NCBI GenBank assembly: GCA_012295275.1
Contig: CM022665.1
Location: 28,306,946-28,341,945, forward strand
Source of the DNA: Chrysomallon squamiferum
Taxonomy: Eukaryota; Mollusca; Gastropoda; Neomphalida; Peltospiridae
Reading direction: 5' to 3'
Length of the DNA stretch: 35,000 bases
The number at the start of each line of letters is the position of its first letter. Position 1 is the first letter of the stretch. This document shows positions 32,282 to 35,000 of this stretch, one piece after another. Both the position numbers and the translations under genes were made by a program. A model generated the notes under the pieces. The model worked only from the letters and a program-made list of their open reading frames with translations, was not told the DNA's origin and made no database searches.

Positions 32282-33408
32282 GAAGAAAGAAAGAAACTAG
32301 ACTTGGAAACTACACTGGTCCATAACTAAACATTTTGTTTTAGCTATATAGGGCTTAAAATGAAAGCAAAAAAGTATCATACCTTTAATAAACGAGTGGC
32401 TGTTTCTTTCTGTCTCATTCTAAAACGTTGAGCGGCTTTACGATTTTGTTCACGTCTTATCAAAGCTCTTTCAGTCTCACCTTCTGACATCTGAAAAACA
32501 GAAATCAATATGTAATATGTATATCACCATGCTTATGTGCGTGTTTATATGTATCTGTTTATATATGGGTGCACATATGTGTGTATCTACGTATGTATGT
32601 ATCTATGTTTTATATGTATGTATGTATGTATGTATGTTTGTATGTATGTATGTGTGTGTGTGTGTGTGTATGAATGTTGTGCTTGTATGTGAATGTGTAT
32701 ATGTGTACCTTATTGTAATATATTGAATAGGTTTATAGGTTTAAAAACAAGAACAACATTAATAGTGATGATGATAACGATGGTGATGATAATGACGATC
32801 ATAATAATAATAATAATAATATCAGAACCATTATAATAAAGAACCTCAGAATAAAATAAAAATGAATTGAAACAAAAACAAGAGAAAATATGAAAATAAA
32901 ATAAAAGTAAAATAAAACAAAAACAAAAGAACATTTTAGATTAAAAATGACTGAAGTAAAACATAATAAAACAGTTTACCTGTTTTGGCTGTGGTTTATT
33001 AAATTCAACTTTCAGTTCTTCCCTGCCTTCTTTTAATCTTTTCAGCTGTATTTTTGTTTTCAGTTCATCTTTGATAAGCGGAGTTAAACTCCCTTGCTGC
33101 ACCAACGACGCCAGGATCGCTGCCACACCTTTTTCTTCGGCATCGAAATCGGCCAGCGTCGAATTTTGCGTTTTAACCTCGTCGACGACGTTTTTGGAAG
33201 TGCCGACCTCGTCGTCACCTGACTTATCAGTGTTGCGTTGGTTGGCAGTATCGGCGAAACTTTTCCTAGAATTGTTGATAAAAATATTCCTCGGCCAATC
33301 GGACCGGTCAAACTCTGAACACTCCTGTGCCCGCAGTACACACGTTGGCATATTTCTGTAACCTTCAATCTCCATTCTGGAATCACTAGAAATTTGACGT
33401 TCCAACAT
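31108..33408 (-). CDS. Gene D: ATF3/JDP2-like bZIP transcription factor, at least 224 aa
   Basis: Exons are 33408-32980, 32490-32383 and 31245-31108, joined in phase 0. The predicted product has a long polar N-terminus, an EKGVAAILASL segment (92-102) also found in gene C, the ATF3-type box (LTPLIKDELKTKIQ, 108-121; KRLKEGREEL, 123-132), a basic region RREQNRKAAQRFRMRQ and a zipper with L177, L184, L191, L198 and L205, then H212 and C216 (HLLVC). Aligned to ATF3 from the basic Asn to the H-x3-C there are no gaps. Phe occupies the base-contact position that is Cys in ATF3. The C-terminus stops nine residues after C216. The ATG at 33408 lies two bases after acceptor CTTTCAG, so a 5' exon must exist; it is non-coding, or coding if the 33871-33998 segment is used. 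Expected role: nuclear dimeric DNA-binding regulator. Confidence 0.9.
31246..32382 (-). other. Intron 2 of gene D
   Basis: (ATT)n 31303-31366, (TTTAA)n 31527-31560, (AAT)n 32090-32212 and (AAAG)n 32237-32296. Confidence 0.8.
32383..32490 (-). CDS. Gene D basic-region exon (108 nt)
   Basis: Acceptor TTTTTCAG, 36 codons (MSEGETERALIRRE, then the NRKAAQRFR core) and donor GTATGA. Length and phase equal those in genes B and C. This copy lacks the opening LTP tripeptide. Confidence 0.92.
32491..32979 (-). other. Intron 1 of gene D
   Basis: (ATGT)n/(GT)n 32590-32669 and a short (AAT)n near 32803-32821. Confidence 0.8.
32980..33408 (-). CDS. Gene D N-terminal exon with ATF3-type box
   Basis: 143 codons from ATG 33408 to CAG, followed by donor GTAAAC. 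The exon itself begins at 33410 after CTTTCAG. The N-terminal part is rich in Asp, Ser, Asn and Arg and probably disordered. The box lysine context I-K-D-E fits a SUMO-type psi-K-x-E site. Confidence 0.88.
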
Positions 33409-33410
33409 TT

Positions 33411-33870
33411 CTGAAAGTCGCAAGAAGTAAAATTAGTATAGAATGGCAAGGAACTCGTGGAATGAAATGTCAAAGCCACGTTGTCTGTACGTTTTTGATA
33501 CATGTGACAGTATATTGCGCACTTGTTGAGAAACTGTTGAGCTATATTTAGTAATTGATGCAATACAAAGGGTTATTTTTTACAGTGTACACGTGGTGAT
33601 CGAAATCATTGTTAATTCGATGGACAGATAGACAAATGTAGGCATATTCAATATTTGAATATGGGGTTTTCCCATTCTACGCGAAACAAAATTAAATACT
33701 GAATGAGTACTGCAGTATTATTACATCAGTATTAGTAATCTGGTTGAATAACACACACACTCTATGAGTTTTTCTTTATAGTTAGTTTATTCTATTCCAT
33801 TTGTTATTAATAAGTTCATTAATTTTATAAAACTAACCAGGCAGTCAGTTAGTGACCGGTACTGAGACAC
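33411..33870 (-). other. Upstream sequence or first intron of gene D
   Basis: Acceptor-like pyrimidine stretch ending CTTTCAG at 33411-33413. The rest is unique without other features. Confidence 0.45.
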
Positions 33871-33998
33871 CTTCAATACAGAAGACTAGTCTAGCGTTAT
33901 TCGAATTTATATCAGTTGTGGGCTTTTCCATGCGTGTCACAACCTGCTTAGTGAGCTTCGCCTGAACTTGTTTTTCAAGAACGGTAACTCCGTACACA
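33871..33998 (-). CDS. Possible upstream coding exon of gene D (phase-1 donor)
   Basis: A very strong polypyrimidine tract ending in TTGCAG precedes a 128-nt segment with 42 full codons (for example VTVLEKQVQAKLTKQ and MEKPTTDINSNNARL), followed by donor GTGTCT. The donor leaves one base (G), which joins the gene D exon (AA-ATG) in frame as E-M-L-E-R. The same phase-1 position is found in gene C. The acceptor needs an earlier exon, or translation could begin at the internal MEKPTT. Alternatives are an untranslated 5' exon or chance. Confidence 0.33.
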
Positions 33999-34150
33999 CT
34001 GCAACATGAAAAAAAAAAAGAAAAAAAAAAGCAAGCGGTGTTGTGTAATGTTTTCTATTGATAGTCTTTATTCCTCTTGAAAATTATTATTATTATTTAA
34101 AAAAAATTTCATTCATTTATTTATGATGCTGTGTTATTTATTTATTTATT

Positions 34151-34213
<63 letters not shown>

Positions 34214-34380
34214 TTTTTTTATATACATATATATTTCTTTTTTGATTCATTTTTTTTTTTTTTTTTTTTTTTTGTTCATAGCCGCTAAAAGAACACCTGT
34301 CCTAAAAATAGCGATTACCGAGATAAAATACTGTCGATGTCATTTCCGCTGAATCACCGAACATGACTATGCATTTGTTA
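33999..34380. repeat. (TTTA)n(ATT)n microsatellite and poly-T
   Basis: A-rich tract near 34010-34030, (TTTA)n(ATT)n 34137-34210 and poly-T 34250-34273. Confidence 0.9.
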
Positions 34381-34388
34381 GTTTAAGT

Positions 34389-34722
34389 CAGGAGTCGGCA
34401 ACTCTTGGCCCGCGGGCCACATCCTGCCTGCGAACGATTTTAGACTGGCCCGGCAACTGAACACTTGGACACCAGTTATTTCATTAACTTCGTTGTTTTT
34501 TCTTTAAACCTGAAGACCAATGCAGACTTGCTTCCTAGCATCCATTGTTGGTGCTCAGTATTAAAGATAGAACTGAGAGGGAGAGATATCGGTGTGTGTG
34601 GATGTGGGTGTGTGGATGTGGGTGGGTGGGTGGGCGTATATAATACATTTGATATCTTGGCACCCCTCCAAAACACTGCATTGCTGTCTGGCCCACTCTC
34701 TCTAAAAGGTTGTTGACCCCTG
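34389..34722. mobile_element. 334-bp hAT-type MITE
   Basis: Terminal inverted repeats CAGGAGTCGGCAAC and (complement of the right end) CAGGGGTCAACAAC match at 11 of 14 positions. The element is flanked by 8-bp duplications GTTTAAGT (34381-34388) and TTTTAAGT (34723-34730), one mismatch apart. The 8-bp duplication and CAGGGGTC-type ends fit hAT. The interior has a GGCCCGCGGGCC palindrome and a (GGGT)n-like tract, with no coding capacity. Confidence 0.85.
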
Positions 34723-34730
34723 TTTTAAGT

Positions 34731-35000
34731 AAAATAATTTTAAAAAAAATGCAAAATTTATTCAAATTTTTAATCAAATCTGTGCATTAAATATTGTTTA
34801 TACATTGGTTGTGTAATGTGAAGATCTATAGCGTCCAAATTAATATTTGCGACTATAATAATGTTATTATTTATTTATTTATTTAACTTTTTTCTTTGTT
34901 TGTGTGTTAATCTTCGAGTATAAGTAGCCAATAGTCCGCGAAATAAATTCACTTGGTAATAAAAATATTTCTAAGTATTTTGGAGAATTTTTAATCAATG
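34731..35000. other. Right edge, A+T-rich sequence without a recognised feature
   Basis: Short (TTTA)n near 34866-34884. Nothing else identified. Confidence 0.5.

Noticed and set aside
32517-32726. Cys/Val/Tyr-rich 69-codon frame
   Set aside because: Translation of (ATGT)n and (GT)n inside gene D intron 1.
33071-33361. 96-codon plus-strand frame opposite the gene D exon
   Set aside because: It is the antisense shadow of the gene D N-terminal exon.
33084-33563. 159-codon minus-strand frame overlapping gene D in another frame
   Set aside because: It overlaps the true bZIP exon out of frame and runs through its acceptor.
34271-34350. Plus-strand acceptor-like poly-T plus TTCATAG followed by a short open frame
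   Set aside because: The poly-T is a microsatellite-type tract, the frame is short (about 22 codons) and ends without a donor.

Overview
The window looks like nuclear DNA of an invertebrate animal. It is very A+T-rich, has introns with GT..AG borders, and is crowded with microsatellites ((AAT)n, (AAC)n, (CT)n/(AG)n, (AAAT)n, (ATAC)n, poly-A/T). DNA-transposon relics with metazoan-type ends are present. A mollusc or other lophotrochozoan is my guess, from repeat texture only (low confidence). No rRNA, tRNA, CRISPR or bacterial feature was seen.

The main content is a head-to-tail array of four ATF3/JDP2/Fos-type bZIP transcription-factor genes, all on the minus strand. Gene A: only its N-terminal exon is seen (2783-3004). 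Gene B: 7569-9839, three coding exons, 172 aa. Gene C: 22504-24917 plus a probable upstream exon at 29012-29143; 201 aa or more. Gene D: 31108-33408 plus a possible upstream exon at 33871-33998; 224 aa or more. B, C and D share one architecture: an N-terminal exon ending in an ATF3-like box (x-L-I/L-K-x-E-L-K-x-x-I-Q), a basic-region exon of exactly 108 nt, and a last exon carrying a leucine zipper and an H-x3-C motif. All three align to the ATF3 bZIP without gaps, and all coding introns are phase 0 at matching places. The genes fall into two pairs. A and B have a short acidic N-terminus. C and D have a longer N-terminus with a shared E-K-x-V-x-A-x-L-A-x-L segment, and perhaps an extra 5' exon.

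Between genes B and C lies about 12.7 kb without host genes. It holds a decayed DNA transposon (16576-17928), a pogo/Tigger-like relic (20957-21514), a foldback (20207-20297), an imperfect hairpin (11866-11990), a triplicated unit (15312-15633) and many microsatellites. A 334-bp hAT-type MITE sits at 34389-34722.

The products are probably nuclear stress- or immediate-early-type bZIP factors acting as homo- or heterodimers on ATF/CRE or AP-1-like sites. Five ATF/CRE-type TGACGTAA sites lie upstream of genes A and B, a full TGACGTCA overlaps the stop codon of B, and C ends with a CtBP-type PLNLS motif. Together these suggest cross- or self-regulation and repression. That is inference. All coordinates and motifs were read by hand.
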